Origin: Rhabdonatronobacter sediminivivens
GTDB lineage: Bacteria > Pseudomonadota > Alphaproteobacteria > Rhodobacterales > Rhodobacteraceae
Reading direction: 5' to 3'
Assembly: GCF_013415485.1 (NCBI RefSeq)
Contig: NZ_JACBXS010000005.1
Coordinates: forward strand, 62,001-126,000
Length of the DNA stretch: 64,000 bases
The translations under genes were made by a program, and so were the position numbers. The notes under the pieces were generated by a model. The model was given only the letters and a program-made list of their open reading frames with translations. It ran no database searches and was not told the origin of the DNA. Within the stretch, counting starts at the first letter, position 1. Every line of letters begins with the position of its first letter. Below are positions 17,199-25,808 of this stretch, piece by piece.

Positions 17199-19343
17199 CT
17201 AGACCGGGGCACGGGCGGCGGCAAGGGCTGGTGTGGGGGGCGCCAGTTCGCGCCGCAGGTGCTGCGCCACGGTCCGGTCGGTCCAGTAGTTCGTATGCCC
17301 GCCTGCGGGAACCGGAATTTCCTGTGGCCAGCGGTCCCCGGGGTCCGGTGGGGCGCGGTGGTGGCGGTTTGCGTCGATATGGGTGCCGACGAAATCGTCC
17401 ACGCGAAAGATGTTCACCCAGCGGCTGAGCACCGCCGTTTCGCTGTCCCCGCGGGGACGCCATTGCGGGCGCTGCCGCGGGGGTGGGAAGCTTTCGGGGA
17501 AGTAGCGGTTGTAGAGATGCGTGTAGGGCGCGCCCATGGTGATCAGCCCGATGGTGCCGTCTTCGGGCAGCTGCTCCAGCCAGCGCGCGCCTTCGGAGGC
17601 CAGCACTTCGAGCGCGATCACCGTGCCCTGCGAATGCGAGACCAGAACGATATGGTCCGGCGCCTCGTCCCGGATCAGCTGCGCCATGAGCAGGTTCATC
17701 CGTTCGCGGATGCGGCGGCGCAACCAGTAGCCCTGGGGCATGTGCATGGCGGGCGGTTCCTTGCGCCAGCCCAGGGCGCGTTCGATCCAGGTGCGCGTAT
17801 GGGGGCCATGCGGGACCGGGGCGCCGGTTTTCGGGTCCTTCACCAGCGCGCGCGAGTTCCAGGAGGCATCGTTGATCCAGGAAAGGACATCGGTGAGGAT
17901 GCCCAGCCCGGCCTCGAACAGCGGGCGTGCCGTGGTGACCAGCACCACCCCGGCGGTGGCGGTGATGCCCAGCAGAACCGGCGTGGCCCTGGCCAGCAGC
18001 CAGTCGGGGCTGAGCCGGCCCCAGCCGCCCCCGAAGCCGGTCAGTGCATGGGCGCCGACGGTCAGCAGCAGGCCCAGAAAGATGAACAGCACCAGCAGCA
18101 TCCGGCGGCAGATCAGCAGGCGGTGGCGCTCGGCCAGCGTGTCGGGGTCATCCATGTAGCGCGCGGGGTCGAAGCCTTGGCCCAGCGCGCGTTTGCCCCA
18201 CATGACATATCCCGCAATCACGGCAAGTGCGATCAGCGCCACCAGCGCCGGAAGCAGCCCGCGCAGCGCCGAGGTCACATGCTCCGGCTCGGGGATGATA
18301 TCCGGCCCCAGATAGCCGACGCTTCCCCAGATGGCCGAGATCAGCAGAAACCACAGCAGGATCATCAGCCCCAGCGCGGGCACTGTCAGGTCCACCACAT
18401 GCTCAGGGCGGGCGCCGCGCCGATACCGTGACCAGGAGCCGAAGCCCACCGCCACCGCCAGCCCGATTGCCAGTGCCAGCGCAAGGATCATCGCTGCGTA
18501 AAGCCGCAGCCCGATCAGGTAAATCCCTGTATACCCATCGGTGCAGTCGGTGGTGTCCGGGAAGATGGCGCAGCTGCGGGTGACCAGCCACAGGTCCAGC
18601 GTGCCCAGTGCCGCAGCATCAGAAGGCGGCGGTGCAACCAGTTGCATCAGCAGCACCGCCGCGCCGGTCAGCGCCAGCCAGCCGGCCATGTGCCGGGTCA
18701 GAAAGGCATGGGTGTAGCGCAGGGCCACCATGCCCCCGGCCATGGCCAGCGCGGCCAGGACAAGGGCCGTGACGGCTGCGGGCGGGTCCTCGGCCAGGTA
18801 TGTCAGGGCCCGGTGCAGCAACAGCCCGCCCAGCAACACGATGTTGATGGCGATCACCGGGCCGTGGAGCGTCAGCACCGCGGCCGCCGCCAATTGGCGC
18901 ATGCGCTGATCGGGGCCGAAGGGCTCGGGGAAGACCGCGCGGGCGTTCTCGCGGATGGCATGGCCCAGCCCCATGGCAACGCGAAAGAACCCCAGCACCA
19001 GCCCGGGCGCCCCCCCGCGCAAGGCCGCCACGTCTCCCCAGTAGAAATCGGCGATCACCCGCTCGCGGGGGTTGCGGTGGTCGTTGTCCGGAACGGCCTC
19101 GCGGAAGCGGCGCAGGCGGGCGGGGAAATCCCGTGCGCGGGTGCCGCTGTCCTGGCGGGGGTGTTCAAGCAGGTGGAAATCATCGCTCGATCCGGGGATG
19201 AAGCGGGGTGCATCCGCCTCCGGCGTTTCAGCCAATGGGTCATCAGGGTGGGCGGGCTCCAGCGCGGTGGACAGCATGTCGGTGGAGGCCCCTGCCTCAC
19301 GCACGCCGACACCGTGCACGACAACAATCAACTGCTTGGTCAT
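17199..19343 (-). CDS. Multi-spanning membrane protein with split alpha/beta-hydrolase-like motifs
   Basis: A 714-residue protein. It opens with [14 protein letters not shown], the first strand and oxyanion-type HG of an alpha/beta-hydrolase. A long middle part (about 150-500) has roughly ten hydrophobic spans. The C-terminal part resumes with [18 protein letters not shown], a nucleophile elbow with Ser571 in H-S-Q-G, and later DDFVGTHID and [10 protein letters not shown] offer acid and histidine candidates. So a lipase-like fold seems interrupted by a membrane domain. Upstream in-frame codons to 19955 lie across the divergent hisB gene; ATG 19343 is chosen. Substrate and family name are not recognised. 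The gap to hisB is 129 bp and holds both promoters. Confidence 0.78.
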   Translation of the reverse strand: MTKQLIVVVHGVGVREAGASTDMLSTALEPAHPDDPLAETPEADAPRFIPGSSDDFHLLEHPRQDSGTRARDFPARLRRFREAVPDNDHRNPRERVIADFYWGDVAALRGGAPGLVLGFFRVAMGLGHAIRENARAVFPEPFGPDQRMRQLAAAAVLTLHGPVIAINIVLLGGLLLHRALTYLAEDPPAAVTALVLAALAMAGGMVALRYTHAFLTRHMAGWLALTGAAVLLMQLVAPPPSDAAALGTLDLWLVTRSCAIFPDTTDCTDGYTGIYLIGLRLYAAMILALALAIGLAVAVGFGSWSRYRRGARPEHVVDLTVPALGLMILLWFLLISAIWGSVGYLGPDIIPEPEHVTSALRGLLPALVALIALAVIAGYVMWGKRALGQGFDPARYMDDPDTLAERHRLLICRRMLLVLFIFLGLLLTVGAHALTGFGGGWGRLSPDWLLARATPVLLGITATAGVVLVTTARPLFEAGLGILTDVLSWINDASWNSRALVKDPKTGAPVPHGPHTRTWIERALGWRKEPPAMHMPQGYWLRRRIRERMNLLMAQLIRDEAPDHIVLVSHSQGTVIALEVLASEGARWLEQLPEDGTIGLITMGAPYTHLYNRYFPESFPPPRQRPQWRPRGDSETAVLSRWVNIFRVDDFVGTHIDANRHHRAPPDPGDRWPQEIPVPAGGHTNYWTDRTVAQHLRRELAPPTPALAAARAPV

Positions 19344-19472
19344 GGCGCCCCCCGGGTGCTGACGCTGCACCCGGAAGTAGAGCACGGCGCCTGTCCTTGC
19401 GCAACGGCTCTTTCCATGCGGGGGCCACTGGCCTATACCGGCGCGCGAAAAGCACAGCACAGGCCCGGTTCC

Positions 19473-20060
19473 ATGCGCACAGCCAGCATCACCCGCAAGA
19501 CCTCGGAAACCGATATCTCGGTCAGCATCGATCTGGATGGGGCAGGGGTGTATGATTGCGCCACCGGGGTGGGGTTCTTCGATCACATGCTGGACCAGCT
19601 GGCGCGGCATTCCCTGATCGACATCACCCTGCGCGCCAAGGGCGATCTGCATATCGACGACCACCACACGGTCGAGGATTGCGGCATCGCCCTGGGGCAG
19701 GCGCTTGCGCAGGCGCTGGGCGACAAGCGCGGGATCCGGCGCTATGGTGAATGCGCGCTGCCCATGGATGATGCGCAGATCCGCTGCGCGCTGGATCTTT
19801 CGGGGCGGCCGTTTCTGGTCTGGAACGTGGCGTTTCCCACGGCGAAGATCGGCGCCTTCGACACCGAACTGGTGCGCGAGTTCTTTCAGGCGCTGGCCAC
19901 TCATGGCGGGATCACCCTGCATCTGGATCAGGTGCACGGGATCAACAGCCACCACATCGCCGAAGCGGCCTTCAAGGCGGTGGCCCGCGCGCTGCGCATG
20001 GCGGTCGAGGCCGATCCGCGCAAGGGGGATGCCATCCCGTCAACCAAGGGGGCACTCTGA
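19473..20060 (+). CDS. hisB: Imidazoleglycerol-phosphate dehydratase
   Basis: A 195-residue HisB (dehydratase only, without the phosphatase domain of enterics). The two manganese-binding histidine motifs are [16 protein letters not shown] and [13 protein letters not shown], as expected from the internal duplication. It converts imidazoleglycerol phosphate to imidazole-acetol phosphate in histidine synthesis. hisH follows after three bases. Start ATG 19473 ([15 protein letters not shown]) matches the family start; it is preceded by a weak ribosome site. Confidence 0.95.
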   Translation: MRTASITRKTSETDISVSIDLDGAGVYDCATGVGFFDHMLDQLARHSLIDITLRAKGDLHIDDHHTVEDCGIALGQALAQALGDKRGIRRYGECALPMDDAQIRCALDLSGRPFLVWNVAFPTAKIGAFDTELVREFFQALATHGGITLHLDQVHGINSHHIAEAAFKAVARALRMAVEADPRKGDAIPSTKGAL

Positions 20061-20063
20061 CCC

Positions 20064-20702
20064 ATGCTGACGGTGCTGGTGGATTACGACAGCGGGAACC
20101 TGCATTCGGCGCAAAAGGCGTTCGAGCGCATGTCGGCCGAGGTCGGCGGCGGCGCGGTGCTGGTCAGCAGCCGGGCCGAGGATGTGGCGCGCGCTGACCG
20201 GGTGGTGTTGCCCGGCGACGGGGCCTTCCCGGCCTGCCGCGCGGCGCTGGACGCGGTGCCGGGGATGGTGGAGGCGCTGACCGAGGCGGTGCAGGTCCGC
20301 GCCGTCCCCTTCATGGGGATCTGCGTGGGCATGCAGATGCTTGCCACGCTGGGCCGCGAGTACCGGGAGGCCGCGGGTCTGGACTGGATCGGCGGCGAGG
20401 TGGTGCGGATCACGCCCGATGATCCGGCCCTGAAAGTGCCGCATATGGGCTGGAATGACCTGGTGATCGATCATGCGCATCCGGTGCTGGCAGGGGTGGC
20501 AACGGGCGATCACGCCTATTTCGTGCATTCCTATCATTTCCAGGTGGCGGACCCGGCGCATCTGCTGGCGCATGTGGAGTATGGCGGGCCGATCACGGCG
20601 ATCGTGGGGCGCGACAATATCATCGGGACCCAGTTCCACCCGGAAAAGAGCCAGGCCAACGGGCTGGCCCTGATCCGCAACTTCCTGAGCTGGCGCCCCT
20701 GA
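20064..20702 (+). CDS. hisH: Imidazole glycerol phosphate synthase, glutaminase subunit
   Basis: A 212-residue class I glutamine amidotransferase. The catalytic cysteine is Cys87 in GICVGMQML, and the His-Glu pair is in QFHPEKSQ. It supplies ammonia to HisF. The gene starts three bases after the hisB stop. No hisA or hisF follows: 11 nt after the stop comes a long hairpin with a C-rich loop, then the convergent lolD gene, so the cyclase partner must be encoded elsewhere. Confidence 0.95.
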   Translation: MLTVLVDYDSGNLHSAQKAFERMSAEVGGGAVLVSSRAEDVARADRVVLPGDGAFPACRAALDAVPGMVEALTEAVQVRAVPFMGICVGMQMLATLGREYREAAGLDWIGGEVVRITPDDPALKVPHMGWNDLVIDHAHPVLAGVATGDHAYFVHSYHFQVADPAHLLAHVEYGGPITAIVGRDNIIGTQFHPEKSQANGLALIRNFLSWRP

Positions 20703-20713
20703 TCGCGCTGCTG

Positions 20714-20790
20714 CGGCCTGCCGCACGCCCGTCACAGGTCACGCCCCACCCACCCACCCGCGTGCCCTGCGCCGGGCGTGCGGCAGGCCG
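20714..20790 (+). repeat. G4-loop hairpin, copy 2 (3' of hisH)
   Basis: Perfect 17-bp stem CGGCCTGCCGCACGCCC (20714-20730) with its complement at 20774-20790, the longest stem of the family. The interior contains CCCACCCACCCACCC (20745-20759) in the hisH sense, so the template strand is G-rich. It starts 11 nt after the hisH stop. No U-tract follows. Confidence 0.87.
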
Positions 20791-20815
20791 ATACCGGCTT
20801 TAGCGTCATTTGCCA

Positions 20816-20894
20816 GCGGCCCGGCGCGCCGGGTCCGCGGGGTGTGCGGATGGCTGGGCGGGGCACAGCCCGCGGGGCCGGTGTGCCGGGCCGC
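20816..20894 (-). repeat. G4-loop hairpin, copy 3, degenerate loop (3' of lolD)
   Basis: Stem GCGGCCCGGC (20816-20825) with GCCGGGCCGC (20885-20894), and an inner stem CCGCGGG/CCCGCGG. The plus-strand interior has GG, GG, GGG and GGGG tracts (20848-20863), a decayed version of the G3N1 motif, again on the template strand of the adjacent gene (lolD). It ends 11 nt from the lolD stop and lies back to back with copy 2. Confidence 0.65.
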
Positions 20895-20905
20895 CTTGTG
20901 CTGCG

Positions 20906-21589
20906 TCAGGTGACGCGCCCGCCGTCCATATGCAGCACGCGGTCCATGCGCTCGGCCAGCGCCAGGTTATGCGTGGCAATCAGCGCCGACAGTCCGGTGT
21001 CACGCACCAGTCCCAGCAGCACATCGAACACCTGGTCCGAGGTCGCCGGGTCCAGGTTGCCGGTGGGTTCATCCGCCAGCAGCAGCGCCGGGGCGTTGGC
21101 CAGTGCCCGGCAAAAGGCCACGCGCTGCTGTTCGCCCCCCGACAGTGCCGCGGGGCGGTGGTCATGGCGCTTGCCCAGACCGACCCGGTCCAGCAGATCC
21201 ACGGCCCGTTCATTGGCTGCGGCGCGCGTCACGCCATTGGCCAGTTGCGGCAGCGCCACGTTTTCCAGCGCGGTGAATTCCGGCAGCAGGTGATGGAACT
21301 GATAGACGAACCCGATCTTCTGGCGCCGTGCCACGGTCCGGGCAGTGTCACTTTCGCGGCTCATGTCCTGGCCGTCCAGCAGCACGGTGCCGCTGTCCGG
21401 CGTGTCCAGCAGTCCCGCGATGTGCAGCAGCGTGGATTTGCCCGCCCCAGAAGGCGCGACAAGCGCCACCACCTGGCCCGGGGCCAGGGTGAGGGCCGCG
21501 TCCATCAGCACGCGCACCTCATTCGGGCGGCCCTTGTTGTATGTCTTGGTGATGGCATCCAGCGCCAGCACCGGCCGGGGGTCATTCAT
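20906..21589 (-). CDS. lolD: Lipoprotein-releasing ABC transporter, ATPase LolD
   Basis: A 227-residue ABC ATPase. Walker [13 protein letters not shown]-loop in [13 protein letters not shown], signature [15 protein letters not shown] and Walker [13 protein letters not shown] are intact. The FHHLLPEF string is characteristic of LolD within the MacB/LolD group. With the LolC/E permease it extracts lipoproteins from the inner membrane for transfer to LolA. Its start overlaps the permease gene end by eight bases (21582-21589), so the two are translationally coupled. Confidence 0.93.
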   Translation of the reverse strand: MNDPRPVLALDAITKTYNKGRPNEVRVLMDAALTLAPGQVVALVAPSGAGKSTLLHIAGLLDTPDSGTVLLDGQDMSRESDTARTVARRQKIGFVYQFHHLLPEFTALENVALPQLANGVTRAAANERAVDLLDRVGLGKRHDHRPAALSGGEQQRVAFCRALANAPALLLADEPTGNLDPATSDQVFDVLLGLVRDTGLSALIATHNLALAERMDRVLHMDGGRVT

Positions 21590-22868
21590 AGCGCAGGGCC
21601 TCCACCGGGTTCATGCGCGCGGCGCGTCGGGCGGGAAGGATGGTCACCACGAAGGACAGGCCCAGCGACAGGCCGACCGCCTTGGCCACATCTTCGGCGC
21701 GCAGCAGCGCGGGCAGGTTGTAGATCCCCCGGATTGACGGATCCCAGACCCCGCCCCCCGCCATGTAGTTCACGAAGCTGAACACCTGGTCGATATAGAT
21801 CGCAAACAGACAGCCCAGGATCACCCCGAACACCGTTCCCGCCACCCCGACCGCGGCGCCGCAGATGAAGAACACCCGCATCACCGCGCCTTCGGTCAGG
21901 CCCATGGTGCGCAAGATGCCGATATCGCGGCCCTTGTTCTTCACCAGCATGATCAGCCCCGAGATGATGTTCATGGCTGCGATCAGCACCAGGATCGACA
22001 GGATCACGAACATCACGTTATCCTCCACATCCAGCGCGCGCAGAAAGGCGCCGGAGCTGTCGCGCCAGGTCCAGAGCAGGGCGCGTTCGCCGCCCGCGCG
22101 CAGCAGCGCGCTGTACATGGCGTCGATGCGTTCGGGGTTGGCGACCATCACCTCCAGTTCATCCGCCACACCATCGCGGTTGAAATAGATCTGCGCCTCC
22201 TCGAACGGCATGTAGACCCGGGTTCGGTCGATGTCATAGCGCCCGGCGGTGAAGATATAGACCACTTCGAAGGCGGACACCCGGGGGCTGGTGCCAAAGG
22301 CTGTGCGTGCGCCTTCGGGCGAGATCAGGCGCACCATATCCCCCGTCACCACGCCCAGTTCCCGCGCCACGCCCGAGCCGATGGCGATCCCGTCCTCGAA
22401 CCGCATGATGTCGCCCAGGCTGTCTTCGGGGTCCACGATCCGCGGGATGGTGAGCAGGTTTTCCTTCTCGATCCCGAACACCTCGACACCCGCCGCGCCG
22501 CCGTTTGCGCTGGCCATGACCTGGCCCTTGATCAGGGGGGCGACACGGGTCACGCCCGGCACGGCGGCGACGCGGGCGGCCATGTCGGCGTAATCCTCGA
22601 TCACGCGGGTCGCGGTGCCGGTTTCGGTCACATGGACCGCGTTATAGATGGTCACATGGGCATTGGCGCCCAGGATGGTGTCCACGAATTCGGCGCGGAA
22701 GCCCGCACGGACCGACAGGGTGGCGATCAGCGCGAACACCGCCAGCGTGATCCCGATGAACGAGATCAGCGTCATCACGCTGACGCCGCCTTCGGCCCGG
22801 CGCGCGCGCAGGTAGCGCCAGGCGATCATCCATTCGAAGCCTGCGAAAGGGGGTGTTCTGCCGGTCAT
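21582..22868 (-). CDS. lolC: Lipoprotein-releasing ABC transporter, permease LolC/LolE type
   Basis: A 428-residue FtsX-superfamily permease. One membrane span near residues 25-50 is followed by a large periplasmic MacB-PCD-like domain (about 60-270), then three spans in the C-terminal FtsX domain (from [33 protein letters not shown]). The last motif, [14 protein letters not shown], is the coupling-helix signature typical of LolC/E. Alphaproteobacteria often have one LolC/E-type protein that forms a homodimer, and only one is present here. Confidence 0.92.
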   Translation of the reverse strand: MTGRTPPFAGFEWMIAWRYLRARRAEGGVSVMTLISFIGITLAVFALIATLSVRAGFRAEFVDTILGANAHVTIYNAVHVTETGTATRVIEDYADMAARVAAVPGVTRVAPLIKGQVMASANGGAAGVEVFGIEKENLLTIPRIVDPEDSLGDIMRFEDGIAIGSGVARELGVVTGDMVRLISPEGARTAFGTSPRVSAFEVVYIFTAGRYDIDRTRVYMPFEEAQIYFNRDGVADELEVMVANPERIDAMYSALLRAGGERALLWTWRDSSGAFLRALDVEDNVMFVILSILVLIAAMNIISGLIMLVKNKGRDIGILRTMGLTEGAVMRVFFICGAAVGVAGTVFGVILGCLFAIYIDQVFSFVNYMAGGGVWDPSIRGIYNLPALLRAEDVAKAVGLSLGLSFVVTILPARRAARMNPVEALRYE

Positions 22869-22978
22869 GGGGGCTCCTGCAACTCGGGCGCCAAACTGGC
22901 CCGGGGCGCGGGGATGGTCAAGCGCTCAGGCGCGCCGGGCGGGCGGCGTATCGCAAGCGTGATGGCGGTTGAGGGCGC

Positions 22979-24463
22979 TCAGAACCCGCCATCGCCGCCC
23001 TGCTGCCAGGGCTGGACCAGATTGCCGAAGCGGGTGAAACGGCCCTCGAAGCTCAGCTCCACCGTGCCGATGGGGCCGTGGCGCTGCTTGCCGATGATGA
23101 CCTCGGCCTTGCCATGGACCTTTTCCATGATCTCCTGCCATTTGGCCATGGCCTCCAGATCATGGTCGCCGGGCTTCTCGCGCTCGCGGTAATATTCGTC
23201 GCGGTAGACGAACATCACCACATCGGCATCCTGTTCGATCGACCCGGATTCGCGCAGGTCCGAAAGCTGCGGGCGCTTGTCCTCGCGGCTTTCGACCTGG
23301 CGGGACAGCTGCGACAGCGCCACCACGGGAATGTCCAGCTCCTTGGCGATGGCTTTCAGGCCTTGCGTGATCTCGGACACCTCCTGCACCCGGCTCTCGC
23401 GCGAGGCGCCTTTGAGCAGTTGCAGATAGTCCACCATCAGCACATCCAGCCCATGGGTGCGCTTCAGCCGCCGGGCGCGGGCGGCGACCTGGCTGATGGG
23501 CAGTGCGGGCGTGTCGTCGATATAGAGCGGGCAGGATTCCAGCGCCTTGGCGGCCTCGACAAAGCGGCGGAATTCTTCTTCGGTCATGTCGCCGCGGCGG
23601 ATCTGTTCGCTGGGCACTTCCGAGGCTTCGGACAGGATCCGCGCGGCCAGCTGCTCGGCGCTCATCTCCAGGCTGAAGAATCCCACGACACCGCCATTGA
23701 CGGTGCCTTCGGTCCCATCGGGGCGGGTGCCGCGCTTCCAGGCCTTGGCGATGTTGAAGGCGATGTTCGTGGCCAGCGAGGTCTTGCCCATGGACGGGCG
23801 CCCGGCCAGGATGATCAGGTCCGACGGGTGCAGCCCGCCCAGTTTCTTGTCCAGGTCCGTCAGCCCCGAGGAAATCCCCGCCAGCCCGCCATCGCGCTGA
23901 TAGGCGGCGTTGGCCACATTAACGGCGTCCGTTACCGCCTTCAGAAAGCTTTGAAACCCACGTTCGGCCACGCCCTGTTCGGCCAGTTTGTAAAGCCGCT
24001 GTTCGGCATCGACGATCTGGTCCTTCGGCTCGCTTTCCACATCCACCTGCGCGGCGCGGGCGGCGATGTCCTGGCCCAGGGTGATCAGGTCACGCCGCAC
24101 CGCCAGTTCGTAGATCATCTGCGCATAATCGCGCGCCGCATAAGAGGAAATCGCCGCCCCCGCCAGCCGCGCCAGATAGGCCGGCCCGCCCAGTTCCTTC
24201 AGCCCCTCGTCATCTTCCATGAAGGCCTTGAGCGTCACCGGCGAGGCCAGCGCGTTCTTCTGGATTCGCGTGCTGGCGATTTCAAAGATGCGCTGGTGCA
24301 CCGGGTCGTGGAAATGCTCGGCCCGCACGAGCGAGGAAATCCGGTCATAGATGTCGTTGTTGACCAGAATCGCGCCCAGCAACTGCTGCTCGGCCTCGAT
24401 GTTATGGGGCAGGGCAAGGGGTTCGCTGGAGGATTCGGCGCGGATTGCTGCAACTTCGTTCAT
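22979..24463 (-). CDS. dnaB: Replicative DNA helicase DnaB
   Basis: A 494-residue hexameric helicase. N-terminal DnaB_N domain (PHNIEAEQQLLGAIL) and C-terminal RecA-like motor: Walker A AGRPSMGKTSLA, Walker B LDVLMVDYLQLL, and the DnaB4 region ALSQLSRQVESR. It unwinds DNA at the replication fork. ATG 24463 (MNEVAAIRAESS) is chosen over upstream in-frame codons, which lie in the promoter region. A TATACAAT -10 candidate and two DnaA-box-like repeats lie about 60-105 bp upstream. Confidence 0.95.
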   Translation of the reverse strand: MNEVAAIRAESSSEPLALPHNIEAEQQLLGAILVNNDIYDRISSLVRAEHFHDPVHQRIFEIASTRIQKNALASPVTLKAFMEDDEGLKELGGPAYLARLAGAAISSYAARDYAQMIYELAVRRDLITLGQDIAARAAQVDVESEPKDQIVDAEQRLYKLAEQGVAERGFQSFLKAVTDAVNVANAAYQRDGGLAGISSGLTDLDKKLGGLHPSDLIILAGRPSMGKTSLATNIAFNIAKAWKRGTRPDGTEGTVNGGVVGFFSLEMSAEQLAARILSEASEVPSEQIRRGDMTEEEFRRFVEAAKALESCPLYIDDTPALPISQVAARARRLKRTHGLDVLMVDYLQLLKGASRESRVQEVSEITQGLKAIAKELDIPVVALSQLSRQVESREDKRPQLSDLRESGSIEQDADVVMFVYRDEYYREREKPGDHDLEAMAKWQEIMEKVHGKAEVIIGKQRHGPIGTVELSFEGRFTRFGNLVQPWQQGGDGGF

Positions 24464-24524
24464 GGCACGGGGACCTGTCGTTCGAGGGTGGGGCGGGTAT
24501 GCCGGAAACGGGAGGCCAGCGCAA

Positions 24525-24568
24525 ATTGTATAACCCTGTTGGCAAGCCTGTGGATGGTTTGTGGATGG
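24525..24568 (-). promoter_or_regulatory. dnaB promoter region with two DnaA-box-like repeats
   Basis: On the minus strand a TATACAAT -10-like box occupies 24532-24525. Just upstream are two identical copies of TGTGGATGG (plus-strand 24549-24557 and 24560-24568), 11 bp apart, one helical turn. Their complement CCATCCACA matches the DnaA consensus TTATCCACA at seven of nine positions. Binding is inference. Confidence 0.45.
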
Positions 24569-24710
24569 CTGCGGGCTCCCTGCATATTGGGGCAAAGCGG
24601 GGCATTGCGTCAATATCTGGGTGTTCGGCTGCGCAATGATGTGCGGGGGGATTGTCCGGTGGGCCGGTCAGGCTAAGCTGTTGCCAAGGCAATGCGGAAG
24701 GAGCGCGCGG

Positions 24711-25808
24711 GTGCGAACGGCGGTGGGGTTGGGGGTCTTGGGGCTGGGCGCGGTGGCGCTGGCCTTCTGGGGGCTGATGTCCGCGCCGCCGTCCGATGCA
24801 CCCGCCCCGGACCCTATGGCCGGGTTACTGGCGCAGGAGGCCCCCGGGCGCCCTGGTCTTGCGCCCGGATGGTCGCTGGACCTGCCCGCGGACCATGGCG
24901 CGCACCCCGATGCGCCGAGCGAACTGTGGCACCTCTCCGCGCATCTGGAGGGGCCTGACGGCGTGCCTCTGGGCGTGCAGTTCAACCTGGCGCGGCTGGC
25001 ACTGGCTGCGCCTGCGGACCCCGGCGCGACCCCCGACTGGATGGCGCGCGATCTGTTTCGCGGGCATGTGATCCTGGCTGACCCGGCCCGCGGTGTCATG
25101 GCCGAGGAACGGCTGGCGCGGGCGATGGCGGGCGTTGCGGGGGCCGATGGGGACGGGCTGCGGCTGGACGGCTGGTCCCTGCGCTTTGCCCCCGAAGCCT
25201 GGGTGCTGGAGGCAGGCACCGGGGACACGCAGATCGCCCTGACCCTGACCCCGGCAAGGCCCGCGTTGGCCGCCGATGCCGAAGGCGCCCCCTTTCACGG
25301 CTATGCCTTTACCCGGATGACAGCGCAGGGGCATCTGCGGAACGGGGGGGCGGAACTGCCGGTCCGGGGCACGGCCTGGTTTGAACATGCCTGGGGCGCG
25401 CTGCCGATCCCGGGGGGCGGGGCGGCGGTGGTGTCGGACCGTTTGCAACTGCAGCTTGATGATGGCACCGACCTGTCGCTGGTCCGTTCACGCCGGGCGG
25501 ATGGGGGCGGGCGGGCGACCCTCGAAGGCTTCGCCATTGATGCTGCGGGCGATGTGCGGGCCATTGACCCTGAAACCGCGCAGGTGGCGGTCACGCAGCA
25601 CTGGGACGGGGCGGGGCGGCGCTGGCCGGTGGGCTGGAGTGTGACGCTGGACGGGCTGGCACTGGAGGTGACCCCGGTGATCGACGCGCAGGCCCATGAT
25701 TTCATGGCCCCCCTCTGGTCCGGGCTGGTCCGCGCCGAAGGCCGCCGCGATGGCCAGCCGGTGCAGGGCCATGCTACATTGACCCTGGATGCGGAGGGGC
25801 TGGAATGA
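24711..25808 (+). CDS. AttH/CrtC-like lipocalin-domain exported protein
   Basis: A 365-residue protein starting at GTG 24711, seven bases after an AGGAG ribosome site. Residues 5-22 form a hydrophobic signal or anchor. The body shows the paired beta-domains of the AttH / hydroxyneurosporene hydratase (CrtC) superfamily, with the diagnostic RGTAWFEHAWG near residue 220 and ALEVTPVIDAQ later. AttH-type proteins are periplasmic partners of some FtsX-type ABC systems, and CrtC hydrates carotenoids; neither substrate can be assigned. The stop overlaps the start of the di-haem cytochrome gene (ATGA), so the pair is coupled. The absence of carotenoid genes nearby argues against CrtC itself. Confidence 0.75.
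   Translation: MRTAVGLGVLGLGAVALAFWGLMSAPPSDAPAPDPMAGLLAQEAPGRPGLAPGWSLDLPADHGAHPDAPSELWHLSAHLEGPDGVPLGVQFNLARLALAAPADPGATPDWMARDLFRGHVILADPARGVMAEERLARAMAGVAGADGDGLRLDGWSLRFAPEAWVLEAGTGDTQIALTLTPARPALAADAEGAPFHGYAFTRMTAQGHLRNGGAELPVRGTAWFEHAWGALPIPGGGAAVVSDRLQLQLDDGTDLSLVRSRRADGGGRATLEGFAIDAAGDVRAIDPETAQVAVTQHWDGAGRRWPVGWSVTLDGLALEVTPVIDAQAHDFMAPLWSGLVRAEGRRDGQPVQGHATLTLDAEGLE

Noticed and set aside
24484..24502. GGGTGGGGCGGG in the dnaB leader as a G4 hairpin copy
   Set aside because: Only three G-tracts, no inverted repeat around it and 5' rather than 3' of a gene.
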